DNA of 64,000 nt from UBA4636 sp045534575 (GCA_045534575.1 JAZSJZ010000001.1:167953-231952), one strand, 5' to 3'. Positions 42,701 through 50,548 are shown, counted from the first letter of the stretch. Notes: generated from the sequence alone by a model not told the origin. A program made the numbers and translations.

Positions 42701-44792
42701 CATCAACGTTATCGATGCTTTCGCTGGCGAATTTGCAATCGCAACCACTTCTAGCGATGCTTTCTCTGTTCAATATATTAATATTATGAACGGCTTAACC
42801 GAAAGCTTCGTTGCAACTGAAGCAGGTGCTTTCCCTGTTGCTTTCGAAAAAGATTTAACCTTCCTCGGCTGGACGGTTGATGGTTCTTTAATCGATACCG
42901 CTACCGCACAAACCGAAGCAGGCGTTGAATATTTCGCAGTTTATGCTGATTTATTAATTGTTCCTGGTGCAGCAATTAGAATTCACGGCGCAAACGCTGA
43001 CGTTGAACTTGATAATTCTGCATTAAGATTTACTATCGTATTTAATTTTGCTAATGCAAAACTTGCAGATATCTACTCTAACGTAGAAACTCTTGCAAAC
43101 ATTGCTGAATTTGTTGTTTACAACACTGAAGCACAAGCAAACGTTGATGCATCTTCTATCTCAACCGTTGTTATGGTTGAAGAAAACTTCGTTGGCATCT
43201 ATGCTTACGTAGAAAAAGTTGCTTCAAGCGGTCTTGTTGACGTTGAACTCCAAGCACAAGCAAACCTCATTGGCGAAGATGTTGTTTTAGGCTCGGCTAT
43301 CTCTGCTGCAACCGTTGCAACTAAAGCCCTTGCTGATATTCAAACCACTGCAGACGACGTTTATGCAACCGCTGTTGAAGGTGGCTACTCTAGATTTATC
43401 GCTGAAGAATTAGAATCAATCGCACTCTACCTCGAATTCGTTGAAGAAGACGAAGGTCAAGAACCTGGCACTGGCGAAGGTGGCGAAGGTGAAGGCGAAG
43501 GTCAAGAACCTGGCACCGGCGAAGGTGGAGAAGGTGAAGGCGAAGGTCAAGAACCTGGCACTGGTGAAGGCGGTGAAGGTGAAGGCGAAGGTCAAGAACC
43601 TGGCACTGGCGAAGGTGGTGAAGGCGAAGGCGAAGGTCAAGAACCAACTGAAAGCGTTTCATTAGTATTCACTGAAGCTGAAGTTCTTAGCGCTTCAAAA
43701 GAATTCGTTGCAGGCGTTATCACTGCAGTAGCATCATCTTCTAAAACAATCACAATCGAAGCAAACGAAAAAACCGTTGGCGATAAAACTTTCACTCACA
43801 GATTTAAATTCTCTGGCGCAATGAAGAGCGATTGCAACCACGTTGCAATCACAGTAGCAGGCCCTAGCCATCTCGTTGTTTATGCAATTAGTGGTAGTGG
43901 CACTGAAACTAGAAGTCTTATCTTAACAAACGACCTTGCTAACAACACCGTTGTTACCGCACTTTCAGTTCGTGAAGTTCCTGGCGACCAAGTTATCATC
44001 GTAACTTTCAACCTTGCTGAAGCTGGCACTTACTATATCGGTAGCGCAAATGGTGGCATTAACCTTTACGGCATTGAAATTTTTGACGGCGTTGAAGAGC
44101 ACGTTTTCGATACTGAAAACTGGACTTCTAACAAGTCAACTCACTGGCACGCATGCACTAACGCTAACTGCCAAGAAAGATTAGACGAAGCTTCTCACGA
44201 CTTTGACGCTGGCGTAGAAACCAAGCCTGCAACTGTAGACGAAGCTGGCATTATGCTCTTCACTTGCCTAACTTGTGGTTATGAAAAGGAAGAAGAAATT
44301 CCTATGCTCGACCCTTCTTACGTTGAAGGCGTTGTAACCAAAGACGTTCTTCTTACTTTCGATGATGGAGACGTTGCAACCTTAGATGCTGAAACCAAAC
44401 TCGTTAACGGTATTAACGCAGTTGCAAGCGCATCTAAAACTATTGCAATCGATGCTAACAGCAAAACTTACGAAGGCTTATCTTTCACTCACAGATTAAA
44501 ATTCGGTGGTGGAATGAGCTCTGCTGGTAGATATATTACCGTAACCGTAAACGCTCCTTGCACAATCACCGTTTATGGTATGAGCGCATCAGGTAGCGCA
44601 GATAGAGTTGTTTTAATAACCAACTCTTTAGATAACGCAACCGCTGAAACGGCTCTTGCTTCCGTTCTTGCTTCTGGCGCTAATGTTACTGCATTAACTT
44701 ATGAAGTAACCGAAGCTGGAACTTACTATATCGGTGGTCCAGAAAGCGTTAACATTTACGGTATTGCCGTAACGTTCCCAACCGTTGCATAA
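39747..44792 (+). CDS. giant secreted InlB-repeat surface protein with Gly-Glu repeat linker
   Basis: A 1681-residue exported protein. A signal peptide ends at TASAATVNG (about residue 36). Flg_new/InlB B-repeats occur near residues 190-260 (AFNTQGGSEV to YYAIWT), 345-415 and 655-735 (KFDANFDGAESI to LTAKW). Two to three related modules ending AGTYYIG...NIYGIEI-like strands lie near 530-650, 1310-1450 and 1535-1680. A 45-base repeat encodes (GQEPGTGEGGEGEGE)4 at about 1236-1300. WHACTNANCQERLDEASHDF followed by FTCLTCGYEKEEEIP is a Cys/His motif seen in such proteins. No LPXTG, SLH or membrane anchor is visible. Strong AGGAGG ribosome site; monocistronic. Confidence 0.85.
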   Translation: MLTKRSKSLSIAVLAIVMSFALAFGVFSFAPTASAATVNGTYTSMTTSADGNTIEWSFTGSSATIAQKGATTEDNGLIFVSTNDGKISTTSSGVMVLQLKNTASVYIPVPAGLPGTLTITATSDTSGREAHINGDSSKAVVMAKAGSSCDYDVSDIVAYNGNGSYIQLLSVSDFKFAKIKIVATAPSSYDVAFNTQGGSEVAGMDDVVAGGSIALPQAPTKTGYAFAGWNVNADGSGDELAAGSQVAVNANVTYYAIWTANTTAITIGEAPYTATYGQKLEGVEPVAGEGVFQGFFTAEVDGVKIFDDLGAVIAGVDGYTDAEGNWIYCANESNALTLYAQFSNECVITFVAGLEGAVAPEAVTIEINGAANLPAAPTGAKAGYTFLGWYENGALVGVEGAEYSASANRTFVANWSVAVTSVDLIEITVNQDAVFEMPAKVVANYADGTIEVPVTWNTEINTAVAGLFKATGELENVTIDNIVYEISAGLKAELQVNVYKKVGTVYTVNFAVNAAGYDVVWAESNIVKDGVEVALSSDVTSDETHPQTKQMLKIAAGSAQAITLTIPENVTAGYIRVKAAAYSTGKSGSLTITPASGTAVSADISATAVNDADGTEYAEATVATAELQLTAGGTYYIGAGSGSNIYVTSIEVYADATVFEEVEYYTVKFDANFDGAESIEDITWCETDEAPALPTIVREGFELLGWFNGDELVETLSKDLHTFTLTAKWLSETALDATEAVKVEEEINYGADYALPSVVTVILEDTTTAEVAVKWIDANVNNKDIGTLQTFTGVLFSEEYDVRAITATAEIVVLDTRKVVTAVGTYEFATFYGVEVKLPETIEVTVGEGADAELVSIKVVWAPYNCDSIEPITVVGELDGSGDYKVEEVSQVEATVNVELAPQTAKSVNFAGLDALSKIASFGYTTSGTASLSAENGLTFASNNASVSFTVVNGTQIVFNASATNAKVSFFNALGEKVEQDVVAGINVIDAFAGEFAIATTSSDAFSVQYINIMNGLTESFVATEAGAFPVAFEKDLTFLGWTVDGSLIDTATAQTEAGVEYFAVYADLLIVPGAAIRIHGANADVELDNSALRFTIVFNFANAKLADIYSNVETLANIAEFVVYNTEAQANVDASSISTVVMVEENFVGIYAYVEKVASSGLVDVELQAQANLIGEDVVLGSAISAATVATKALADIQTTADDVYATAVEGGYSRFIAEELESIALYLEFVEEDEGQEPGTGEGGEGEGEGQEPGTGEGGEGEGEGQEPGTGEGGEGEGEGQEPGTGEGGEGEGEGQEPTESVSLVFTEAEVLSASKEFVAGVITAVASSSKTITIEANEKTVGDKTFTHRFKFSGAMKSDCNHVAITVAGPSHLVVYAISGSGTETRSLILTNDLANNTVVTALSVREVPGDQVIIVTFNLAEAGTYYIGSANGGINLYGIEIFDGVEEHVFDTENWTSNKSTHWHACTNANCQERLDEASHDFDAGVETKPATVDEAGIMLFTCLTCGYEKEEEIPMLDPSYVEGVVTKDVLLTFDDGDVATLDAETKLVNGINAVASASKTIAIDANSKTYEGLSFTHRLKFGGGMSSAGRYITVTVNAPCTITVYGMSASGSADRVVLITNSLDNATAETALASVLASGANVTALTYEVTEAGTYYIGGPESVNIYGIAVTFPTVA
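43452..43645 (+). repeat. 45-bp tandem repeat (4.3 copies) inside the surface-protein gene
   Basis: Units start at 43452, 43497, 43542, 43587 and a partial at 43632, each coding EGQEPGTGEGGEGEG. Differences are synonymous (GGC/GGT/GGA), so copies are old enough to drift or are edited by selection. The linker joins the InlB part to the C-terminal modules. Confidence 0.95.
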
Positions 44793-44797
44793 AAAGA

Positions 44798-44829
44798 AGT
44801 GCGTCAGTGATTAGTTTCACTGACGCACT
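44798..44829 (+). other. strong hairpin just after the surface-protein gene
   Basis: AGTGCGTCAGTGA / TCACTGACGCACT stem with a six-base loop and no T-run. It begins the mini-hairpin array that follows; probably protects the 3' end. Confidence 0.7.
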
Positions 44830-44881
44830 AGTTATATTGCTGACGCAAAGTTATATTTTGCTAGCGCAAAGTTATGTTTTG
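44830..44881 (+). repeat. AGTTATAT mini-hairpin array A
   Basis: AGTTATAT at 44830 and 44849, AGTTATGT at 44870; each is followed by a short hairpin such as TTGC-tga-CGCAA or TTTTGC-tag-CGCAAA. Periods are 19 and 21 bases. The same unit recurs in array B at 49945. Confidence 0.7.
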
Positions 44882-44885
44882 TCTT

Positions 44886-44917
44886 AAAACTCGGCTTTAA
44901 CTAAAGCCGAGTTTTTC
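44886..44917 (+). terminator. intrinsic terminator after array A
   Basis: AAAACTCGGCTTT / AAAGCCGAGTTTT stem with loop AACT, then T-rich. Confidence 0.9.
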
Positions 44918-44942
44918 CATTTTTTTGTTGCTTTTTGTTGCA

Positions 44943-45018
44943 TTGTTCCGCAAAGTTCGCTTTTTGCCGTTGTTTTGTTCCGCAACTGCTTGACATTGTT
45001 CCGCAAATCATATAAAAT
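44943..45018 (+). promoter_or_regulatory. promoter region of the Fic gene with three TTGTTCCGCAA direct repeats
   Basis: TTGTTCCGCAA occurs at 44943, 44975 and 44996 (the last two 21 bases apart, two helical turns); GTCCGCAA follows at 45062. TTGACA (44990-44995) and TAAAAT (45013-45018) with a 17-base spacer form the likely promoter, with the third repeat between the boxes. The repeats look like operator half-sites. Confidence 0.6.
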
Positions 45019-45060
45019 AAATCATATAAAATAAAACATATAAAATAAATCATATAAAAT
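45009..45060 (+). repeat. 14-bp tandem repeat in the Fic gene promoter/leader
   Basis: CATATAAAATAAAT-type units start at 45009, 45023, 45037 and 45051 (3.7 copies), exactly 14 bases apart. Each contains TATAAAAT, so the repeat multiplies -10-like sequences. Copy-number change could tune expression. Confidence 0.85.
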
Positions 45061-45091
45061 AGTCCGCAATAAATTTAAGGAGAAACTCTTA

Positions 45092-45976
45092 ATGAACGTA
45101 AAACAAGCAGGCGAAAAATGGAATATTTCTGATAGGCGTGTTAGAACGCTTTGTTTAAGCGGGCAAATTGAGGGGGCGTATCGAGAGGGTAAAGCGTGGC
45201 ATATCCCCGACCAAGCCCAAAAGCCAAATGACGGCAGAATTAAAAGAAAAGAAAACTTAATTTCTTTAATCGAAAGTAAAAAGTCTAAACTCGATTCTTT
45301 AAGACCTTTAACCGAAGGCGAGGTTGAACGCTTAATTCAAGATTTTATGGTTGAATATACGTTCAATTCAAACGCCATTGAAGGCAACACCCTAACCCTT
45401 CGCGAAACCGATATGGTTTTGCGTGGTTTAACAATAGACCAAAAACCGCTAAAAGACCATTTAGAAGCGGTAGGGCATAAAGATGCGTTCTATTTCGTTT
45501 TAGACCTTGTTAAAGAAAACGCAAAGCTAAGCGAAAGTATAATTAAGCAAATTCACTCGCTTGTTTTGAGCGATAAGCCAAGAGATAAAGGCGTTTATCG
45601 AAAAGTTCCCGTTCGCATTATGGGTGCACAGCACCAACCCGTTCAGCCATATTTAATAGAACCAAAAATGACCGAACTATTGAAAACCTTCGAAAACGAT
45701 ACTAGAAACGTTGCCGAAAAACTTGCTTTTTTTCATATTCAGTTTGAAGGTATTCACCCTTTTATCGACGGCAATGGAAGAACGGGAAGGCTTCTTGTCA
45801 ACTTAGAACTTATGAAAGCGGGCTATCCGCCTATCGATATTAAGTTTACCGACAGATTAAAATACTATTCCGCCTTCGACGCCTTCTTTACTCAAAAAGA
45901 CTTGTCCGCCATGACCAACCTTTTTGCTAAGTATCTAAACGCTCGGCTAGACGAATATCTAAAAATTTTAAGTTAA
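45092..45976 (+). CDS. Fic-family protein with N-terminal helix-turn-helix
   Basis: A 294-residue Fic-domain protein, a family that usually transfers AMP to target proteins. The active loop is HPFIDGNGRTGRLLVN (about 228-243) with all catalytic residues. An N-terminal inhibitory-type helix motif, NSNAIEGNTLTLRE (about 92-105), is present, so activity should be self-inhibited. Residues 1-45 resemble an excisionase-like HTH (KQAGEKWNISDRRVRTLCLSGQ). Three direct repeats over its promoter may be its own binding sites. No separate antitoxin gene is visible. Ribosome site AAGGAG. Target protein unknown. Confidence 0.9.
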   Translation: MNVKQAGEKWNISDRRVRTLCLSGQIEGAYREGKAWHIPDQAQKPNDGRIKRKENLISLIESKKSKLDSLRPLTEGEVERLIQDFMVEYTFNSNAIEGNTLTLRETDMVLRGLTIDQKPLKDHLEAVGHKDAFYFVLDLVKENAKLSESIIKQIHSLVLSDKPRDKGVYRKVPVRIMGAQHQPVQPYLIEPKMTELLKTFENDTRNVAEKLAFFHIQFEGIHPFIDGNGRTGRLLVNLELMKAGYPPIDIKFTDRLKYYSAFDAFFTQKDLSAMTNLFAKYLNARLDEYLKILS

Positions 45977-46002
45977 AGCGCTTTTCAAAAGCGCTTTTTG
46001 GT
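45975..46002 (+). terminator. intrinsic terminator of the Fic gene, overlapping its stop codon
   Basis: AAAGCGCTTTT-C-AAAAGCGCTTT followed by TTGG; the first arm starts within the TAA stop. Confidence 0.8.
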
Positions 46003-46392
46003 TTTGCGGAAAAGCGCGAAGTTTGAAAGGTTTTGTCTTTAAGGCATATTGCAAAATCGCTTTCATATTATATATATAGATTAAATCATGCTTGCAAGCC
46101 CTTGTGGCGTATCTTAAACGGCGAAAAAAGGGCGAATGCTTTGTGGTAAAAAACTGCCTTTTTTTCTAAAACTAATAAAAAGCTAAAATTAATCAATTTA
46201 TTCTTTTCAAAAAATTTTTTTTGAGAACTTTTTGCCTAAAAACCGCGTTAAAATTTTGCCTAAAAAGCCACTTTTTTTGCACAAAAAAACTTATGGTTAA
46301 AACAATAAACAGCAAAATTCCGCATAATTCCTTATTTTTTGCGTTTTTGTTAAAATTTAGTTAAAAAAATGATAAAATAAATTAAAAATGTA
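46003..46392. other. 390-base AT-rich gene-free stretch
   Basis: I see no coding sequence, strong hairpin or recognised RNA here. Poly-T and poly-A tracts recur. It separates the Fic unit from the second InlB-repeat gene. Confidence 0.5.
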
Positions 46393-46421
46393 TTGACAAG
46401 GCTTTTCAATTATAGTAAAAT
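46393..46421 (+). promoter_or_regulatory. promoter of the second InlB-repeat gene
   Basis: TTGACA (46393-46398), 17-base spacer, TAAAAT (46416-46421); it leaves a leader of about 170 bases. Confidence 0.7.
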
Positions 46422-46480
46422 TGTTATGTGAAAAATTAGGGTAATTATGCCCTTTTTTTGGTAGTTTAATAATTTTCTGC

Positions 46481-46503
46481 GTAAAAGCACACTTTTATTG
46501 CAT
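46481..46503 (+). promoter_or_regulatory. conserved leader hairpin shared by two InlB-repeat genes
   Basis: TAAAAG-CACA-CTTTTA followed by TTGCAT; a 22-base block is identical in the leader of the convergent gene at 53458 although surrounding sequence differs. Confidence 0.6.
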
Positions 46504-46600
46504 AATTCATTCAATTTTGAGCGAATTTTTGCATAAAAGGCTGTTTTTTAATAAAAAATATGAAAAAATTTTTAAAAATCTTTTAATGGAGGGTTTTTTT

Positions 46601-49600
46601 ATGGTAAAACAAAGCACGAAAAGCTTATTGCTCACTGTTTTAGCGGTTGTTATGTCAATCTCTTTAGCATTCGGCATTTTCAGCTTTTCAACTCAAAGCG
46701 CTAGCGCTGCTACTACTTATACCGCAGCCAATGGTGATAATAGTAGCGAAATTGTGTATGACTTTGTTAACACAATCAAGGCTAATACGCTATCTACTAA
46801 TACTTACAAACAACATGCAAGTTATCCAAAGACTGGTGATGCTACGTTTGGCCTTTTTAATAATGGTACAGGTAACATGGGAAATGATTCCAATAAAGGC
46901 TTAAAATTATCAAACTCAACTAGTGCTGGTTGTGCTATTCAGTTCTACGCAATTCCTGGTACCGTAATGAAAATTACGCTTAACGCTGAAAATGGCGCGC
47001 CACTTACTTTGAGAAAAAGCAGTACTCAAACTGATTTAACCACGGATAACTATAATAGTGATACTATGGGAACCGTAGCTGAAACATATGCTGGTACGGG
47101 TAAAGTCCAAACTCTTGTTTATGACAATTCTAACGACTCTGCAAGTTTCTATACCCTTTCATCTAGTAAATTGATATACTTGAACTCAATAGTCTTTACG
47201 CCAAAAAGTCTTTATATTAGCAATCCATATACTTGGAAAGCACCGTTTGGTAATGCTGAGAATTTTTCATTTTCAACAGGTTGTTTAGCTACGCAAACAA
47301 CAACTTCAACTGTTAATAATGAAACAATCCGTTATATGAAACCTGACAGTAACGCACGAACTTTAACTGTTTCTAATTTAGATTCAACTAAAACTTACAA
47401 CGTAACTGCTTATGTCCACTCAACTAAAGCTAATGATGCTAGAACGCTAACTATCGACGGAAGCGGAACGTTATTAGATAGTGGCGATAATACAGTAACA
47501 AAAAAAGGTGTTACAGGTAAAGAGAGTTTTACTATTGTAATGAATGGCGATGGCGTTTATTGGGGTAAAGTTATTGTTGAAGAAGCTCAAACCACTCCTA
47601 AATACACTGTAACTTATGATAATGGTTACAATGATAACGATGTTGTTGACGCAGATAAAGAAGCTGGTTCATATACTCTTGCTGGTGCTCCTTCCCGCGC
47701 TGGTTACACTTTCACTGGTTGGTCTGACGGAACTACTACTTATCAAGCTGGCACAACCTACACTTTAGGTGGAAACGTTACCTTTACTGCTCAATGGGAA
47801 CTTAATGAATATACCGTTACTTTAAACTTTGACGACGGAGTAACAGCAGACCAAAAGTTAACTTGGACTGTTGAAGACGAAACAATCCCTACGCTTCCTG
47901 ACCTTACTGGCACTAGAGATGATTACACTTTCTTAGGTTGGTATTTAGACGGCGTTATAGTTGAAGAAATTACAACTGAATTAAACGGCGAAACTTTAGT
48001 TGCTGATTGGCAAGAAATTAAAGAAGAATATGACGTTATTTTCTACTCAAACGGTGACCTTTGGCTTGAAGACGTTGTTAAGGCTAACACCGCATACGGC
48101 GCTCCAGCCGACCCAACTTTAGATGGTTACAGATTTGACGGTTGGTACTTAGAAGGCAAAGATACCGCTTACGATTTCTCTACTTTAGTTAACCAAGACC
48201 TTGAACTTATTGCAAAATGGGTTGCTATTGAATATACTGTTACTTTAAACTACGACGACGGCGCAACTGCAAACGAAACGTTAACTTGGACTGTTGAAAC
48301 TGGCGCTCCTGAGCTTGAGGATGCTACTAGAGCGCATTACAATTTCTTAGGTTGGTTTATTGGTGACAACGAAGTTTTAGCATTATCTACCAAATTAAAC
48401 GGTGAAACCTTAACCGCTAAGTGGGAAGAAATGGCTAAATATACCGTTTCTTTTAATTCTAACGGAGGTAGCACTGTAGAAGCAAAAACTTGGTATGAAG
48501 ATCAATCTATTCCTGCTCTTCCAACCGCAACACGCGATGGTTATGCATTAGTTGGTTGGTTTAATGGCAGTGAACAAGTTTCAGCATTAACTGAGAACTT
48601 AAACGGCGCAACACTCGTTGCTAAGTGGGTTAGATCTACAAGTGAAGATATTATTGCAGATAATTTTACTGTAGGTGAAGCATTTGATTATTCTTCAAGT
48701 GGCATTACAATTTCTATCACTGGAGCCACCGTTACTAAATTAAACAACCCTGCAAAGTCAAGTGATAATCAAACCTTTAACAACGTTTTCCTACCTTCGG
48801 CGCAATCAACTAGTTTTGACGAAGCGAATAGACATTTTAAAATAACCGTTTTAAGAAATGTTAAGTCTTTAACCGTTTACTACTCTGCAACGGATGGCAA
48901 ACAAGAGAACAAGGAAACTTCTTTCATATATAAAATTGGAGAAAATGATGCAGAAACAGAATCAGGTATTGAAAAAATTACTACTGCATATTTTCACACA
49001 TTTACTAACATAGAAAGTGGAACAACAATTTTAATTAGATCTGCGGGACAAAGACTTGCTGTTTTCGGCTTCAAGATTGAATATGCAGTAACTCCAATTG
49101 AAATTACTCTTAACGGAGAAACAGTTTCAACTTATGCAGGAAACACTTTTGCTGACCTTGATTACACTCCTGCAACTGTAGATGGTTACGATTATCTTGG
49201 TGTTTTAGATAGTAACTACAACGTTATTACTGATACCACTGAACTCGTTGCAAACGCAGAATATACTGCAATCTATGGTAAAACTTCAGTTGTTCAAGGC
49301 GCTTCAATCTTGTTATCAACCGATTCAACTCAAGTTGGTATTAGATTTGAAGGTCAATTCGAAGTTTATAACAAAGGCTTTGCCGCTTCAAAAGTTATTC
49401 GCGCGTTCAATAAGAGCTTTAAATTAACTATCTCTCTTGAAGAAGGTGGTGCATATACTAGAGAATTCCTCGCAAAAGAGTTCAGCGAAGACATTTTAAC
49501 TAGCACAATTAAGTTCACCATAAGCATTAAGGGTGAAGCAACTGTTGAAGGCGTTTCTTTAGCAGAAAGAAAAATCACCGCATCGGTAGAAGGTGGTAAT

Positions 49601-49747
49601 TCTTACGTTACTACTGCTCAAGAAAAAGCTCAACAATATCTTGACCAAAACGGCGATGCGCTTATGGCTAAAGTAGGTGGCGCAGAAAAGATTGCTGCAT
49701 TAGAAACAGCTTACGGTTGCAAATACAACCCTAGCGCTAACAACTAA
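46601..49747 (+). CDS. secreted InlB-repeat surface protein 2
   Basis: A 1048-residue exported protein. The signal peptide MVKQSTKSLLLTVLAVVM... ends in SASAATTY (about residue 33). Four to five InlB B-repeats fill residues about 330-690: TVTYDNGYNDNDVV, TVTLNFDDGVTADQ, DVIFYSNGDLWLED, TVTLNYDDGATANE and TVSFNSNGGSTVEA, each ending in a W-x-(D/A)-x-W strand. The C-terminal ~150 residues (VQGASILLSTDSTQVGIRFEGQF onward, key part GASILLS...VGIRF) match the convergent gene's product. I choose the ATG at 46601 behind TGGAGGG rather than a start 84 bases upstream. No wall anchor. A peptide gene follows 20 bases later. Confidence 0.85.
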   Translation: MVKQSTKSLLLTVLAVVMSISLAFGIFSFSTQSASAATTYTAANGDNSSEIVYDFVNTIKANTLSTNTYKQHASYPKTGDATFGLFNNGTGNMGNDSNKGLKLSNSTSAGCAIQFYAIPGTVMKITLNAENGAPLTLRKSSTQTDLTTDNYNSDTMGTVAETYAGTGKVQTLVYDNSNDSASFYTLSSSKLIYLNSIVFTPKSLYISNPYTWKAPFGNAENFSFSTGCLATQTTTSTVNNETIRYMKPDSNARTLTVSNLDSTKTYNVTAYVHSTKANDARTLTIDGSGTLLDSGDNTVTKKGVTGKESFTIVMNGDGVYWGKVIVEEAQTTPKYTVTYDNGYNDNDVVDADKEAGSYTLAGAPSRAGYTFTGWSDGTTTYQAGTTYTLGGNVTFTAQWELNEYTVTLNFDDGVTADQKLTWTVEDETIPTLPDLTGTRDDYTFLGWYLDGVIVEEITTELNGETLVADWQEIKEEYDVIFYSNGDLWLEDVVKANTAYGAPADPTLDGYRFDGWYLEGKDTAYDFSTLVNQDLELIAKWVAIEYTVTLNYDDGATANETLTWTVETGAPELEDATRAHYNFLGWFIGDNEVLALSTKLNGETLTAKWEEMAKYTVSFNSNGGSTVEAKTWYEDQSIPALPTATRDGYALVGWFNGSEQVSALTENLNGATLVAKWVRSTSEDIIADNFTVGEAFDYSSSGITISITGATVTKLNNPAKSSDNQTFNNVFLPSAQSTSFDEANRHFKITVLRNVKSLTVYYSATDGKQENKETSFIYKIGENDAETESGIEKITTAYFHTFTNIESGTTILIRSAGQRLAVFGFKIEYAVTPIEITLNGETVSTYAGNTFADLDYTPATVDGYDYLGVLDSNYNVITDTTELVANAEYTAIYGKTSVVQGASILLSTDSTQVGIRFEGQFEVYNKGFAASKVIRAFNKSFKLTISLEEGGAYTREFLAKEFSEDILTSTIKFTISIKGEATVEGVSLAERKITASVEGGNSYVTTAQEKAQQYLDQNGDALMAKVGGAEKIAALETAYGCKYNPSANN

Positions 49748-49767
49748 TTAAAGGAGGAAATTGAATT

Positions 49768-49872
49768 ATGAAAAAACAATTTATCGAACCTGAAGTAAAG
49801 TTTGATTTCTTCTCGGCAGAAGTTTTCATGTCACCAAACGATGTTATCGGTTGGGGAGACTTAGTTCTCTAA
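49768..49872 (+). CDS. 34-residue peptide of the MKK-F-PE-FMS family, copy 1
   Basis: Starts MKKQFIEPEVKFDFFSAEVF and ends MSPNDVIGWGDLVL. A textbook AAAGGAGG ribosome site lies 10 bases upstream, and the gene follows the InlB-repeat gene by 20 bases, so it is cotranscribed. A strong terminator follows. The N-terminal 23 residues are identical to those of copy 3; the tail differs. It has no signal peptide. The pattern of a conserved N-terminal part and a variable Gly/Trp-rich tail is reminiscent of precursor peptides, but no modifying enzyme is next to it. Function unknown. Confidence 0.75.
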   Translation: MKKQFIEPEVKFDFFSAEVFMSPNDVIGWGDLVL

Positions 49873-49894
49873 GAACTAAAAATTAACAAAACTT

Positions 49895-49924
49895 GCGGAA
49901 GTGCAACAGCACTTCCGCTTTTTT
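49895..49924 (+). terminator. intrinsic terminator after peptide copy 1
   Basis: GCGGAAGTGC-AACA-GCACTTCCGC followed by TTTTTT. Confidence 0.93.
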
Positions 49925-49944
49925 GTTGGGAACTAGTTTTAAAA

Positions 49945-50074
49945 AGTTATATTTGCCTATCGGCAAGTTATATTGCTGGCGCAGTTATATTTTGCTACCG
50001 CAAAGTGATATTTTCACATTCGTGAAAGTTGAGGCAAAAATAATATAACTTTGACTAAAAGTCAAAATATAACT
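49945..50074 (+). repeat. AGTTATAT mini-hairpin array B, with inverted end
   Basis: AGTTATAT at 49945, 49966 and 49983, AGTGATAT at 50004, AGTT at 50027; spacers form TGCC-tat-CGGCA, TTGC-tg-GCGCA, TTTTGC-tac-CGCAAA and TTTCAC-att-CGTGAAA. Two inverted copies (ATATAACT, ending 50049 and 50074) flank TTTGAC-taaaa-GTCAAA. Related to array A. Confidence 0.75.
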
Positions 50075-50214
50075 AACTATTAAATAACAAAAGAACGTTA
50101 AACCTTGCAAAATGCAAAATTTAGCGCGCTTTTTTAATCTATATTAAATTGCAAATGAAAGCGAACCGCATAGCACAAAATATTAAATTTATTCAAAAGA
50201 GCATAATTTCATAA

Positions 50215-50243
50215 TTGACAAGTTTTTGTTTAAGTGCTATAAT
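50215..50243 (+). promoter_or_regulatory. strong promoter of peptide copy 2, with structured leader
   Basis: TTGACA (50215-50220), 17-base spacer, extended -10 TGC-TATAAT (50238-50243). The 55-base leader holds AAGGCAA-AAA-TTGCCTT and TTGGGTT-gttct-AAGCCCAA, the latter ending at the ribosome site. Confidence 0.85.
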
Positions 50244-50304
50244 AAAGTTAACGAAGGCAAAAATTGCCTTATATTGGGTTGTTCTAAGCCCAAAGGAGAA
50301 CTTT

Positions 50305-50442
50305 ATGAAAAAACTCTTTTTAACCCCAGAAATTGAATTTTTTAAGTTTAACGCAAGTGTTTTTATGTCTGGTGAAGATGACAATGAATTTCCTGGTGGA
50401 GAAAAAGACGAAAATGGTGACATTTGGTCTCCGATAATATAA
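50305..50442 (+). CDS. 45-residue peptide of the MKK-F-PE-FMS family, copy 2
   Basis: Starts MKKLFLTPEIEFFKFNASVF and ends in a polar tail, MSGEDDNEFPGGEKDENG then DIWSPII. It keeps the pattern MKK-x-F-x-x-PE and VFMS of copies 1 and 3 but diverges elsewhere. Unlike them it is a single-gene unit with its own near-perfect promoter, a structured leader, an AAAGGAG ribosome site and its own terminator. A longer in-frame start at 50215 is rejected because it lies in the promoter. Its function is unknown; the independent promoter argues that the peptide itself matters. Confidence 0.75.
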   Translation: MKKLFLTPEIEFFKFNASVFMSGEDDNEFPGGEKDENGDIWSPII

Positions 50443-50470
50443 AAAACATTCATAAAAAGAAAACTAATTT

Positions 50471-50510
50471 GTGCGTTAGCGGTTAAGATTATCGCTAACG
50501 CACTTTTTTT
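50471..50510 (+). terminator. intrinsic terminator after peptide copy 2
   Basis: GTGCGTTAGCG / CGCTAACGCAC stem followed by TTTTTTT. Confidence 0.93.
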
Positions 50511-50548
50511 GTATTTAAAACAGACTCAACTTAGCGTTCTTTTTACAA

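Noticed and set aside
43396..43665. Three open frames across the 45-bp repeat (both strands)
   Set aside because: They are by-products of the stop-free repetitive GGC/GAA codons in the surface-protein gene, with no ribosome site.
45009..45060. CRISPR-like array
   Set aside because: The 14-bp units are directly adjacent with no spacers and no cas genes nearby; it is a simple tandem repeat.
49945..50074. CRISPR array at the AGTTATAT repeats
   Set aside because: Repeats are only 8 bases, spacers are 10-16 bases and self-complementary. This is a hairpin array.
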